DNA from: CAMPJM01 sp964440915 | GTDB lineage: Bacteria > Bacteroidota > Bacteroidia > Cytophagales > Cyclobacteriaceae | Assembly (NCBI GenBank): GCA_964440915.1 | Contig: CAYTTV010000001.1 | Coordinates: forward strand, 62,001 to 126,000 | Direction of reading: 5' to 3' | Length of the DNA: 64,000 bases | Part shown: piece after piece, positions 46,301-53,030 of the stretch | Layout: every line of letters begins with the position of its first letter | How positions within the stretch are numbered: position 1 is the stretch's first letter | Program-made: the position numbers and the translations under genes | Notes under the pieces: generated by a model | Told to the model about the DNA's origin: nothing | Database searches by the model: none | The model's input: only the letters and a program-made list of their open reading frames with translations

Positions 46301-47780
46301 CATAAATTGTCTCAAACCGTTCCAACTTTTCACCTCGAGCCAACCGCTCCAAATTGTCAAAAGTAGCCTCCCGAGCACTGGGGTGAACAATATCGCTTAG
46401 GTTCAGCTTTGGAATTTCACGCTGGGAATACCCCATTTTTTCCTTCCATGCCTTATTTACGAATTGAAGAGAACCGTCTGATGAAAAAATCTGAATAAGG
46501 TCGTTGGCATTTTCAAAAAGTTCCTTTAATTGTGCATTGGTCTTTTCCAGCGCCTGCTGCACTTTTTTCTTTTCTGAAGTATTCTCGAGGATAATTGTGA
46601 CGCCATAAATCTTTCCTTTGGTATTGTTAAGGATCACCGAGCTAAAGCGGATGCTGATATTTTCTCCGTCCTCGCGCCTGAAAGTGCCTTCAAGATTATT
46701 GGCAACATTCCCATGCTCTATAAACTGAATGAATTTGTAGCGCCAGAAAGCCTGCTCTTCCTTAGGCACAAATACTTCAAAAAGGTTTTTGTGGATGAGG
46801 TCCTCCTTTTTTCTTCCGGTGACCTTTAAGAACTCATCATTGCAAAACGTGATGATGCCGTTCATATTAACAGATATGGCGAGCAGATTTGCCTTCTTTA
46901 GCGAAGCTTGCAAACGTCGCTCAGATTCCACAATAGCCGCTTCTCTACTTTTTGCCTCTTCGCTCAGCCTCCTTTCCGTAATGTCTATCGTGGCAGTTAT
47001 ATAACCACTAAATTCCCCTCCATTGCTGGTTCTGGGAATACCTGTTTCTAGCATGTATCGATAGTCGCCATCTTTCCTTTTGAGCCGATACCCGATTTCA
47101 AACTTCTTCTGTTGATGTATGGCTATCTCTAGATCCTCCAATGTATTTTGGATGTCATAAGGATGTATGCCTTGCGTCCAGCCCTTCCCCTTCTCTTCGG
47201 CGGGTGTCCGCCCTGTAAAGCTCAGCCACTGATTGCTGAAATAGTAGAAGTCTAAATTCCTATTGGCTATCTTAAGCAACACAGGAGCATTTTCTGCCAA
47301 TGTCCTGAAGCTTTCCTCACTCTCCAATAGAATTTTATAGGGTTCCTTTGTCTCTGCATTGTCTTTTATGAGCATAAGGATATATGCTTTATCCTCCAAC
47401 ACAATCTTATTAAGCGTGGTCTCTGTATTGACTGTGCTGTCGTTGCAGACAAATTGCCATTCGAATTTTTGACTCACCCCTTGTTCCGCGGCTGCTAGTT
47501 TCTTCTCCCCTGCCTCTTGTGAGGCCGTTTCATTGGGCTGGTTTTCAGGCGAGAACGCAAAAGGATGCTGACCCATCAGCTCGGCCGCTTTACAACCGAA
47601 CATCGTTAATGTACGTGGAGTATAATTTACCACCTTTCGATTTTCGATCAATAGTACGCCAGAAAATGAGACTTCATAGGCAGCCAAAAACTGTTGTAGC
47701 ATACCTTCTTTTGCTTTCTGAAGTTGCTCAATTGTTCTCAACCATGTCTCTTTATCGTCAATATTCATTATTGTGCTCAT
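43371..47780 (-). CDS. Multi-PAS/GAF hybrid sensor histidine kinase with receiver and HPt domains
   Basis: A protein of about 1469 residues with no membrane segment, so a cytoplasmic sensor. Rough order: four PAS domains (30-540), a GAF domain (555-715, with WLGVPLKLENRIIGVISVQS), two more PAS domains (715-955), HisKA with the phospho-His in MSHEIRTPMNGIIGM (about 975), HATPase with NLASNAIKFTDGGG and GGTGLGLAI, a receiver with phospho-Asp in FMDIQMPEMDG (about 1271), and a C-terminal HPt with KLHTLKGNAGTLG (about 1410). All parts of an internal phosphorelay are present. The signal is unknown; six PAS domains suggest small-ligand or redox input. Starts at 47816, 47780 or 47768 are possible. 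Confidence 0.94.
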   Translation of the reverse strand: MSTIMNIDDKETWLRTIEQLQKAKEGMLQQFLAAYEVSFSGVLLIENRKVVNYTPRTLTMFGCKAAELMGQHPFAFSPENQPNETASQEAGEKKLAAAEQGVSQKFEWQFVCNDSTVNTETTLNKIVLEDKAYILMLIKDNAETKEPYKILLESEESFRTLAENAPVLLKIANRNLDFYYFSNQWLSFTGRTPAEEKGKGWTQGIHPYDIQNTLEDLEIAIHQQKKFEIGYRLKRKDGDYRYMLETGIPRTSNGGEFSGYITATIDITERRLSEEAKSREAAIVESERRLQASLKKANLLAISVNMNGIITFCNDEFLKVTGRKKEDLIHKNLFEVFVPKEEQAFWRYKFIQFIEHGNVANNLEGTFRREDGENISIRFSSVILNNTKGKIYGVTIILENTSEKKKVQQALEKTNAQLKELFENANDLIQIFSSDGSLQFVNKAWKEKMGYSQREIPKLNLSDIVHPSAREATFDNLERLARGEKLERFETIYVTKKGRSILLSGNVNCSFENGKVNEFRGILHDITDRMRAEKAQNLYYSIANLTIRSSNLQNLYFNIHQELKKIIEAKNFYIALVNRTTNQVEFPYFIDENYEGINAYNEKRVGRGLTEYTMLKQRSLVFKEEDILKLSKKEKIEVIGPVPKIWLGVPLKLENRIIGVISVQSYKSKTTYNDKDLELLDFISGQVALAIERKYNEEKIKNQAARLNTIFETSTHWIWSINKVASFTSFNQNFSDAVLKYFGTRPRLNLSDNINQQYLSNKIYKFWENRYRKAFNGMPQQFETKLKDEKNEVAWKQIFLNPILDSEGNIEEVSGIAHDITENKLSELAVQESEEKFRNIFESFQDIYFRCNLHGKIIMVSPSIKEHVGYDPGEVINKNIADYYLYTIRTKDLIRQLIKQESVRNFEASIIQKDGGLLQCICNIRLIYDKQGRPIKIEGVARDITQLKKANQDLVHAKEVAEKSLKVKEQFLANMSHEIRTPMNGIIGMIDLLSETRLKEDQDRYVKTIKKSSETLLNILNDILDLSKIEAGKMKLRKTRVNLRQMLEKLHALFSQQAETKSINLKYHIADNVPEWVLVDETRLLQILANLASNAIKFTDGGGTVYIGMRTREKHGSTHLIKVDVKDSGIGITKSDLNNLFYSFNQVDNSSSKVYGGTGLGLAISKELCALMNGKIGVYSTIGLGSTFWFTFEAEETTPELNDPDKRKSKPMHVQDYFGNLHPKVLVVDDNGVNRQVASEILKKSGCHVTLLSSGQAAIDEIKENIYDIIFMDIQMPEMDGVEATNRIKALNLPNLAPIVAMTAYSMREDKEKFLKMGLDDYISKPIKAQLLIEKVKEWVLPDDDFQSMEVINNEEERVINQAILDQLKKYGGVEMVKNTLADFEQEAKEQLKDIFTAFKEKDYKDILSKLHTLKGNAGTLGIDKLSALAEQIELNLKESNDNNLEKHLKSLKKAFKEFQKEYTNFLNI

Positions 47781-48177
47781 TGTATATCCAGGGAACCTAC
47801 TATCAACATATGGCATTGCTGAAAGCTCAATTTGAAACGCTTAAAAACATCTGCTCTGGGAGGTTGCATAAGGTGTCCAAAGGAAAAAAAATTCCATCAA
47901 AAGTTCCTACCAAAATACTGTAAAATTATTTCTTGTACTAATAAAGTGTTTGATAGCCTTTATTTTGCTATTTACTCACTTTGCTCATAATCAACTAGAG
48001 TAAAATGGAAGGAATTGCAAAAAAGTATCTATCACCTATCATCGGTTTCCAAAAAGTATCGTCTCTCTTCTAAAATACAAGTTTCCTTAGATACCGATAG
48101 GAATTCCCTTATTTTGTATTTTTGAGATCTATGGGGTAGTATTTATTACCACAACGTCTTCATTATTTTATAACGTC
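47781..48177. other. Divergent intergenic region, hybrid kinase / miaA
   Basis: About 360-400 bp, AT-rich. It contains the -7-like TATTTTTG at 48117-48124 facing miaA. No matching element was found for the kinase operon, and no gene is supported. Confidence 0.5.
48117..48124 (+). promoter_or_regulatory. Bacteroidetes-type -7 element upstream of miaA
   Basis: TATTTTTG matches TAnnTTTG, 53 bp before the miaA start. No clear -33 TTG. Confidence 0.45.
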
Positions 48178-49080
48178 TTGAATAAAACATTAATTGTAGT
48201 CGTAGGCCCTACTGCAGTAGGCAAAACAAAAACCTGCCTTACTTTGGCAAAACATTATAACAGTGCCATTGTATCAGCCGACTCAAGACAGTTTTATCGG
48301 GAGATGAACCTCGGCACAGCCAAACCCAGTCCTGAAGAGCTTCAATCGGCACAGCACTATCTTGTCAACCAGCTCTCAATTCATGAGCCTTATACGGTAA
48401 AGGATTTTGAAGAAGATGCTTTACAAGCCATTGGCCATATCCATACATCTTCTGATAAGGCTATTCTTGCTGGTGGATCAGGTCTTTTCGTGAAAGCAGT
48501 ATGTGAAGGACTGGACGAAATCCCTGACATACCTACATCCTATAGAAGCGGGTTGGTGCGGGAGTATGAAGAAAATGGCGCTGGACCGCTTCTGCAGCAA
48601 TTGCAATTGCTTGATCCAGCGTATTTTGAAACAGTAGACCGTTCGAATATACAGCGTATCATCCGGGCACTTGAAGTCATAAGATATACGGAGCAGCCAT
48701 TTTCCTCATTTAGAAAAAATAAAAAAAATCCACGACCATTTCATATCATCAAGATAGGCCTTACACTGCCAAGAGAAATCCTGTATGATCGAATAAATAC
48801 GAGAATGGACGCCATGATCGCCAATGGGCTATTTGACGAAGCTGAAGAACTCTATCCTTTCAAATCACTCAATGCCTTACAGACCGTGGGCTATTCCGAA
48901 ATATTCGGGTATTTAGATGGCAAATATGATAGGGAGGAAGCGGAAAGGCTGTTGAAGCGAAACTCAAGAAGATACGCTAAAAGGCAGCATACGTGGTTCA
49001 AAAAGGATACTGAGATCGCCTGGTTTGCACCTGATGACATAGGGGCGATAGTCCATCACATAGATGCTTTTGATAGATAG
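48178..49080 (+). CDS. miaA: tRNA dimethylallyltransferase
   Basis: A 300-residue enzyme that prenylates A37 of tRNAs reading UNN codons. The P-loop VVVGPTAVGKTKTCLTLA opens the protein, then SADSRQFYREMNLGTAKP, ILAGGSGLFVKAVCEGLD, and the tRNA-binding NALQTVGYSEIFGYLDG and KRQHTWFKKD. No ATG is available before the P-loop in this frame, so translation most likely starts at TTG (48178). The length is normal for the family. Confidence 0.95.
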   Translation: MNKTLIVVVGPTAVGKTKTCLTLAKHYNSAIVSADSRQFYREMNLGTAKPSPEELQSAQHYLVNQLSIHEPYTVKDFEEDALQAIGHIHTSSDKAILAGGSGLFVKAVCEGLDEIPDIPTSYRSGLVREYEENGAGPLLQQLQLLDPAYFETVDRSNIQRIIRALEVIRYTEQPFSSFRKNKKNPRPFHIIKIGLTLPREILYDRINTRMDAMIANGLFDEAEELYPFKSLNALQTVGYSEIFGYLDGKYDREEAERLLKRNSRRYAKRQHTWFKKDTEIAWFAPDDIGAIVHHIDAFDR

Positions 49081-49304
49081 GCAGAAAAATGTTACGTTTT
49101 AAAATGGAAATTTTGAATGGGAAAGGTGAGAAGTTGGTAGGTTAATACCAATAAAAAAACGCCAAGCACCTTATTCTTCTATTCAATCCATCTCTCTAAA
49201 TTATGCAACCAAGCACTGAATTTTGAATCGTGAACAATAGCAACAAGTGGACAGAGTACAAAAGGTCCATGGTATCAATTGGAATTATTTTTCAGGATAA
49301 TTGT

Positions 49305-49312
49305 TACCTTTG
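49305..49312 (+). promoter_or_regulatory. Bacteroidetes-type -7 element of gcvT
   Basis: TACCTTTG matches TAnnTTTG and ends 27 bp before the gcvT ATG; TTG 23 bp upstream may serve as -33. The rest of the 259-bp gap after miaA shows no other structure. Confidence 0.6.
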
Positions 49313-49339
49313 TGGGATTTCAAACAAGCGACACTCCTT

Positions 49340-50428
49340 ATGGAATTAAAAAAGGTGGTTTTAAATGACCTCCATGAACAATTAGGCGCTAAAATGGCTC
49401 CTTTTGCAGGTTACAACATGCCTGTTCGTTACAGTTCCGATATTGAGGAGCATAACACGGTACGCAATGGAGTAGGCATATTTGATGTTTCACATATGGG
49501 AGAGTTTATCGTCAAGGGATCCCGCGCCTTAGACATGCTCCAAAGCATCACTACCAATGACGTCTCCGTCCTATCCAACGGAAAAGCACAATACACCTGC
49601 ATCACTAATGAAAAAGGAGGCATCGTAGACGATATTATCATTTACAAGATCGGGGATGAAGAATATATGTTGGTGGTAAATGCTTCCAATATTGAAAAAG
49701 ATTGGGATTGGATAACAAGTAACAATAAACAAGAAGCTGCACTGGAAAACATTTCGGACCAGATCGGCCTTTTTGCCGTTCAGGGCCCTTTTGCGGGAAA
49801 ATCCCTTCAATCGCTTACCGCTATTGATCTTTCTACGATGCGACCCTACACCTTCGAAAAGGGCACTTTTGCTGATGTACCAAATGTCTTAATTTCGGCT
49901 ACAGGATACACTGGTTCGGGAGGCTATGAAATATACTTTCCAAAAAACGCTGCAAAGGAGATATGGGACAAGATTTTCGATGCAGGGAAAGCCTACGATA
50001 TAAAACCTGTAGGATTAGGCGCAAGAGATACACTGCGCCTTGAAATGGGCTACAGCCTTTATGGCAATGACCTGAACGATAATACAACGCCCTTGGAAGC
50101 AGGTTTAGGGTGGATCACCAAGTTTACCAAAAGCTTCATTGGTGATGAAATACTCAGACAACAGAAAGAAAAAGGGGTTGAAAAGCTATTGGTGGGATTT
50201 GAGCTGTTGGAAAGAGGAATCCCCCGTGAAGGCTATGCGATTCAGAACGCTCTTGGCCGAGAGATAGGAAAAGTCACCTCTGGCACGCAATCTCCTACAC
50301 TATCCAAAGGCATAGGCTTAGGATATGTAGATACCAGTTTTGCAGTTGTCGGGGAAGAAATATATATTAGTGTTAGGAACAAGCAACTGAAAGCACAAAT
50401 TGTAAAACTACCCTTTTATAAAAAGTAG
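49340..50428 (+). CDS. gcvT: Glycine cleavage system T protein (aminomethyltransferase)
   Basis: A 362-residue tetrahydrofolate-dependent enzyme that releases ammonia and methylene-THF from the aminomethyl group carried by GcvH. NVRSS-type folate sites and family blocks are seen: MAPFAGYNMPVRYSS, GVGIFDVSHMGEF, QYTCITNEKGGIVDDIIIY, GYTGSGGYEIYFP, GLGARDTLRLEMGYSLYG. The ATG at 49340 (MELKKVVLND) is chosen; the frame is open upstream, but the promoter element lies at 49305. Confidence 0.97.
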   Translation: MELKKVVLNDLHEQLGAKMAPFAGYNMPVRYSSDIEEHNTVRNGVGIFDVSHMGEFIVKGSRALDMLQSITTNDVSVLSNGKAQYTCITNEKGGIVDDIIIYKIGDEEYMLVVNASNIEKDWDWITSNNKQEAALENISDQIGLFAVQGPFAGKSLQSLTAIDLSTMRPYTFEKGTFADVPNVLISATGYTGSGGYEIYFPKNAAKEIWDKIFDAGKAYDIKPVGLGARDTLRLEMGYSLYGNDLNDNTTPLEAGLGWITKFTKSFIGDEILRQQKEKGVEKLLVGFELLERGIPREGYAIQNALGREIGKVTSGTQSPTLSKGIGLGYVDTSFAVVGEEIYISVRNKQLKAQIVKLPFYKK

Positions 50429-50477
50429 ATATCCTCTATTGCCAGCTTGGGCAATTTCCATTAAACATCCTTACTGA

Positions 50478-51221
50478 ATGAAAAAAAACGTTGATGTATG
50501 TCTCTCTCCTGATTTGTTGCACTTATACGATCTCGAAGACAAAGTAGTAGTAGTAGTGGACATTCTCAGGGCCACTTCCTGCATGACCACGGCCATTGCT
50601 CACGGCGTTAAAAGTATCATACCTGTAGCATCGCTCGAGGAATGCAATAAATTGAGAGCAAAAGGATGTCTTGCTGCTGCGGAAAGGGATGGCAAAATTG
50701 CAGCAGGGTTTGATCTGGGCAATTCCCCCTTTTCATATATGGATGAAAGCATCAATGGAAAAGAGTTGGCGGTAACCACCACCAACGGTACCTTGGCCAT
50801 TAAGAAATCCGAAAAAGCAGTACAAGTTTTAATAGGGTCATTTTTGAATCTGTCGATTCTGAGTGAGTACCTTGTGCAGCAACAGCACGATATTTTAATC
50901 GTCTGTGCTGGCTGGAAAGGCAAAGTAAACCTTGAGGACTCCTTGTTTGCAGGAGCCCTTATAGACCGATTAGATGGCCACTGCAACCTAGCATGTGACG
51001 CTCCGCTAGGCGCAGTTACATTGTACAAGGCAGTAAAGGATAACTTGTTCGGCTTTTTGGCCGATTCTTCTCACGTGAAGCGTCTTAAAAAGCTCGATAT
51101 TGAAAAAGACATTGCCTTTTGCCTTCAAGAAGACTTATATCCGGTAATCCCTATTCTCAAAAAGGGAAAACTTGTGAAGCTTAAATTCACTCCATCAAAA
51201 GTATATACACAAACTTTATAA
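50478..51221 (+). CDS. comB: 2-phosphosulfolactate phosphatase (ComB family)
   Basis: A 247-residue phosphatase of the ComB family. VVVVVDILRATSCMTTAIAHGV near the N-terminus, AAERDGKIAAGFDLGNSP, VTTTNGTLAI and CAGWKGKVNLEDSLFAGAL match. In archaea ComB works in coenzyme M synthesis; bacteria without CoM carry it widely and the physiological role there is unclear. It follows gcvT at 49 bp and may share its transcript. Confidence 0.92.
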   Translation: MKKNVDVCLSPDLLHLYDLEDKVVVVVDILRATSCMTTAIAHGVKSIIPVASLEECNKLRAKGCLAAAERDGKIAAGFDLGNSPFSYMDESINGKELAVTTTNGTLAIKKSEKAVQVLIGSFLNLSILSEYLVQQQHDILIVCAGWKGKVNLEDSLFAGALIDRLDGHCNLACDAPLGAVTLYKAVKDNLFGFLADSSHVKRLKKLDIEKDIAFCLQEDLYPVIPILKKGKLVKLKFTPSKVYTQTL

Positions 51222-51247
51222 CCTAAAGTTGCTATTGGGCAGCAATA

Positions 51248-51739
51248 CTACTGTATTGCCAAGCTGCTTTGTAGCGTAGTTTGCAGTGCAGCTTGTTGCC
51301 CTGCAATTTTCTTTTCAAAGGCTATGATTTGCTTGAGTGCTTTCTTGAAGCTTACTTCTGCTTTAAGCAAGGCCACTATTTGTTTAAGATATTCTTTTAA
51401 AGGCTGAAACTGGTCCTCCCCGATCTCTACGGAAAATGCTTTAGCTTTTACATCGGTTCGGAAATGGTATTTCGTGCCCATGCTTAGAAACCCTCTCAAA
51501 AGTGGATAATAACTTTGGTAGTCGTCCGATAGGCTGAACCTTATTACATTACTCGATTTTTCAGATTTGGAAGAAACTGAGTAGGTCAAACTGCTGAGAA
51601 TGCCGGTGTTTTGTATCCAGATTAACAAGGAGGTCACTGGTCTTGAATGGCCCTGAACCAAAGTGTCTGGGTCGTTAAGATCAGAAATAACCAAAGAGAT
51701 ATCAGAAGTATAATTAAAAGATTTATTCGTTGCTGTCAT
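51248..51739 (-). CDS. Hypothetical protein behind an S-box-like/poly-Cys leader
   Basis: A 163-residue soluble protein with no signal peptide and no recognised family. The N-terminal 100 residues look beta-rich (DISLVISDLNDPD, TSLLIWIQNTGIL, VIRFSLSDDY), and the last 60 form long helices (KEYLKQIVALLKAEVSFKKALKQIIAFEKK), possibly a coiled coil. It contains no cysteine at all. Its 5' leader of about 270 nt carries a promoter, an S-box-like RNA element and a Cys-rich leader ORF (separate entries). It is monocistronic and convergent with comB. Confidence 0.75.
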   Translation of the reverse strand: MTATNKSFNYTSDISLVISDLNDPDTLVQGHSRPVTSLLIWIQNTGILSSLTYSVSSKSEKSSNVIRFSLSDDYQSYYPLLRGFLSMGTKYHFRTDVKAKAFSVEIGEDQFQPLKEYLKQIVALLKAEVSFKKALKQIIAFEKKIAGQQAALQTTLQSSLAIQ

Positions 51740-51768
51740 GATTGTTGATTTATGATTTTTAAAATAGC

Positions 51769-51794
51769 GTTAATAATCCGTCATAGTTATTAAC
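51769..51794 (-). promoter_or_regulatory. Perfect 8-bp hairpin between leader ORF and gene
   Basis: GTTAATAA and TTATTAAC are perfect complements around a 10-nt loop, between the stop of the leader peptide (51816) and the start of the gene (51739). On the minus strand it is followed by GCTATTTT. It may be an attenuator stem or hide the ribosome binding site. Confidence 0.5.
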
Positions 51795-51815
51795 ATGAAA
51801 CTTCAAAAAGTAGTT

Positions 51816-51872
51816 TTAACAACAACAGCAACAATGATTGGAGTGAGAAGAGAAATTTAGATAGATGGTCAT
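51816..51872 (-). CDS. Short leader peptide with five consecutive Cys codons
   Basis: An 18-codon frame from ATG to TAA encodes M-T-I-Y-L-N-F-S-S-H-S-N-H-C-C-C-C-C. It lies 19 nt beyond the S-box-like element and 76 nt before the next start codon, where attenuator peptides are found. Poly-Cys leader ORFs that sense cysteine by ribosome stalling are known in mycobacteria. Here translation and function are inferred from position and composition. Confidence 0.55.
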   Translation of the reverse strand: MTIYLNFSSHSNHCCCCC

Positions 51873-51890
51873 TTTTTAATATTTATATGT

Positions 51891-51973
51891 CCTAAAATTT
51901 ATTTAGGCAGGAATTGGCACCTTTACCTGAGGTTGGTTGCCATAGGGTCTTCGAGCCTGCTCTCTCGCCTATT
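51891..51973 (-). promoter_or_regulatory. Compact S-box (SAM riboswitch)-like RNA element
   Basis: Read on the minus strand the element has AGAGAG and GCAGG (51956-51960), GACCC (51945-51949), GGCAACC (51935-51941), then GGTGCC (51916-51921), AATTCC (51910-51915) and CCTGC (51907-51911). The GCAACC...GGTGC-AATTCC core and its order match the SAM-I/S-box core. GCAGG pairs with CCTGC to close the element. The P2 arm is much shorter than in classical SAM-I. A CCTAAA/TTTAGG stem (51891-51907) overlaps the closing strand and could be the alternative state. SAM binding is inference. Confidence 0.5.
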
Positions 51974-51984
51974 CATTATAAATC

Positions 51985-52008
51985 GTGTCACTAACAACTA
52001 GATGACAC
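51985..52008 (-). promoter_or_regulatory. 5' stem of the leader transcript
   Basis: GTGTCA (51985-51990) pairs with TGACAC (52003-52008), extended by CTA/TAG with one bulge. It would form at the extreme 5' end of the transcript started by the promoter at 52011. Confidence 0.5.
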
Positions 52009-52010
52009 TG

Positions 52011-52018
52011 CAAAGCTA
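52011..52018 (-). promoter_or_regulatory. Bacteroidetes-type -7 element of the leader transcript
   Basis: TAGCTTTG on the minus strand matches TAnnTTTG exactly, directly before the 5' stem. No good -33 TTG was found. Confidence 0.5.
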
Positions 52019-52031
52019 GAACAAAAGATTT

Positions 52032-52060
52032 AAATACTCTACTGATCCGATAGAGTATTT
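52032..52060. repeat. Perfect 10-bp inverted repeat
   Basis: AAATACTCTA (52032-52041) and TAGAGTATTT (52051-52060) with a 9-nt loop. Located just upstream of the leader promoter; it could be a terminator for the gene cluster entering from the right or an operator. Confidence 0.5.
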
Positions 52061-52102
52061 TAGAAAAATTAATTTAGCTCCTGAACAGACTTGGAAAGCG
52101 TA

Positions 52103-52189
52103 GGAGCGCCCCTGATGTCAGCGGATACCCCACAGGGGCCGAGGTACGAGGACCCGAGGAGTAGTAGCGAACAGCAGGATAAGGCGCCC
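52103..52189. other. Conserved Bacteroidetes structured intergenic element (candidate RNA)
   Basis: An 87-bp GC-rich block in an AT-rich gap. Its ends pair (GCGCC at 52106-52110 with GGCGC at 52183-52187). The left side CCCTGATGTCAGCGGAT and right side GTAGCGAACAGCAGGAT resemble a two-part element that I recall as recurring between genes in Flavobacteria and relatives. It might correspond to the flavo-1 RNA motif; this cannot be verified here. Function and strand are unknown. Confidence 0.5.
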
Positions 52190-52209
52190 AAATAAAAATC
52201 TAAGTGATA

Positions 52210-52539
52210 CTAGGGCTTTAATTTCGGGTTTTGAAGATGACGGTCTTTATCCCTGCTATTTTTCTTTTCCAAGTTTTTTTCAAATGCGGCGGTGAGATCC
52301 ACTCCGGTCTGATTGGCCAAACAGATGAGAACCCACAGCACATCGGCCAGTTCGTCGGCAAGGGCTTTATCGTCGTCGGTAGGTTTGGCTGATTGCTCGC
52401 CATATTTTCTCGCCATGATCCTCGCTACCTCTCCCACCTCCTCGGTAAGGATGGCCATGTTGGTCAGCTCATTGAAATAACGTACTCCTTTGGTTTTTAT
52501 CCAAGTATCTACGATGGTTTGTGCTTCAGCGATGGTCAT
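52210..52539 (-). CDS. MazG-like nucleotide pyrophosphohydrolase
   Basis: A 109-residue all-alpha NTP pyrophosphohydrolase. The metal-binding pattern appears as EEVGEVARIMARK and DELADVLWVLICLANQTGVD, i.e. ExxE and ExxD. Small members cleave dUTP-like or damaged nucleotides to the monophosphate. It is located 24 bp after dtd in the same direction, a common Bacteroidetes pairing. Confidence 0.9.
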   Translation of the reverse strand: MTIAEAQTIVDTWIKTKGVRYFNELTNMAILTEEVGEVARIMARKYGEQSAKPTDDDKALADELADVLWVLICLANQTGVDLTAAFEKNLEKKNSRDKDRHLQNPKLKP

Positions 52540-52563
52540 TTCGTTTCAGGGTTTCTGTTTTGA

Positions 52564-53016
52564 TTAAACTTTATTTTTGGTATCGATGAGGATAGTCACT
52601 GGCCCATCGTTTATGAGGTGCACTTTCATGTCGGCGCCGAACTGGCCTGTGGCTATCGGGCGTGGCATTTGATTGTTTAGCGCATCGATAAAGGCCTCGT
52701 AATGGGGGATGGCGATGTCTGGTTTTGCTGCTTTGATATAGGATGGTCGGTTCCCTTTTTTTGTGCTTGCGTGCAGGGTAAATTGGCTTATCAATAGTAG
52801 CTCTCCTTGTGTCTCAAGCAGGCTTTTATTCATCACTCCGGCCTCGTCGTTGAATATCCTCAAGTTGACGATCTTTTTGCTCAGCCATTCGATGTCGTCT
52901 TGCTCGTCTTCGTTTTCGATGCCCAGGAGCACGAGTACGCCCTTTCCGATTTTTCCTAATACCTCAGAATCGACTACCACAGAGGCTTCGGACACCCTTT
53001 GAATTACTGCTATCAT
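52564..53016 (-). CDS. dtd: D-aminoacyl-tRNA deacylase
   Basis: A 150-residue proofreading enzyme that hydrolyses D-aminoacyl-tRNAs. MIAVIQRVSEASVVV begins it, the active-site motif SQFTLHA is at about residue 78, and the Gly-cisPro-type NDGPVTILID is near the C-terminus. The length is typical. Confidence 0.97.
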   Translation of the reverse strand: MIAVIQRVSEASVVVDSEVLGKIGKGVLVLLGIENEDEQDDIEWLSKKIVNLRIFNDEAGVMNKSLLETQGELLLISQFTLHASTKKGNRPSYIKAAKPDIAIPHYEAFIDALNNQMPRPIATGQFGADMKVHLINDGPVTILIDTKNKV

Positions 53017-53030
53017 AAAGTTTTGTGATG

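Noticed and set aside
47519..47923. 134-codon plus-strand frame over the kinase N-terminus
   Set aside because: It is antisense to conserved PAS-domain sequence; its codons follow the shadow of the real gene.
51891..51973. Full classical SAM-I riboswitch
   Set aside because: Only the GCAACC/GGTGC-AATTCC core and closing stem can be seen; the P2 kink-turn arm is missing or very short, so it is reported as S-box-like only.
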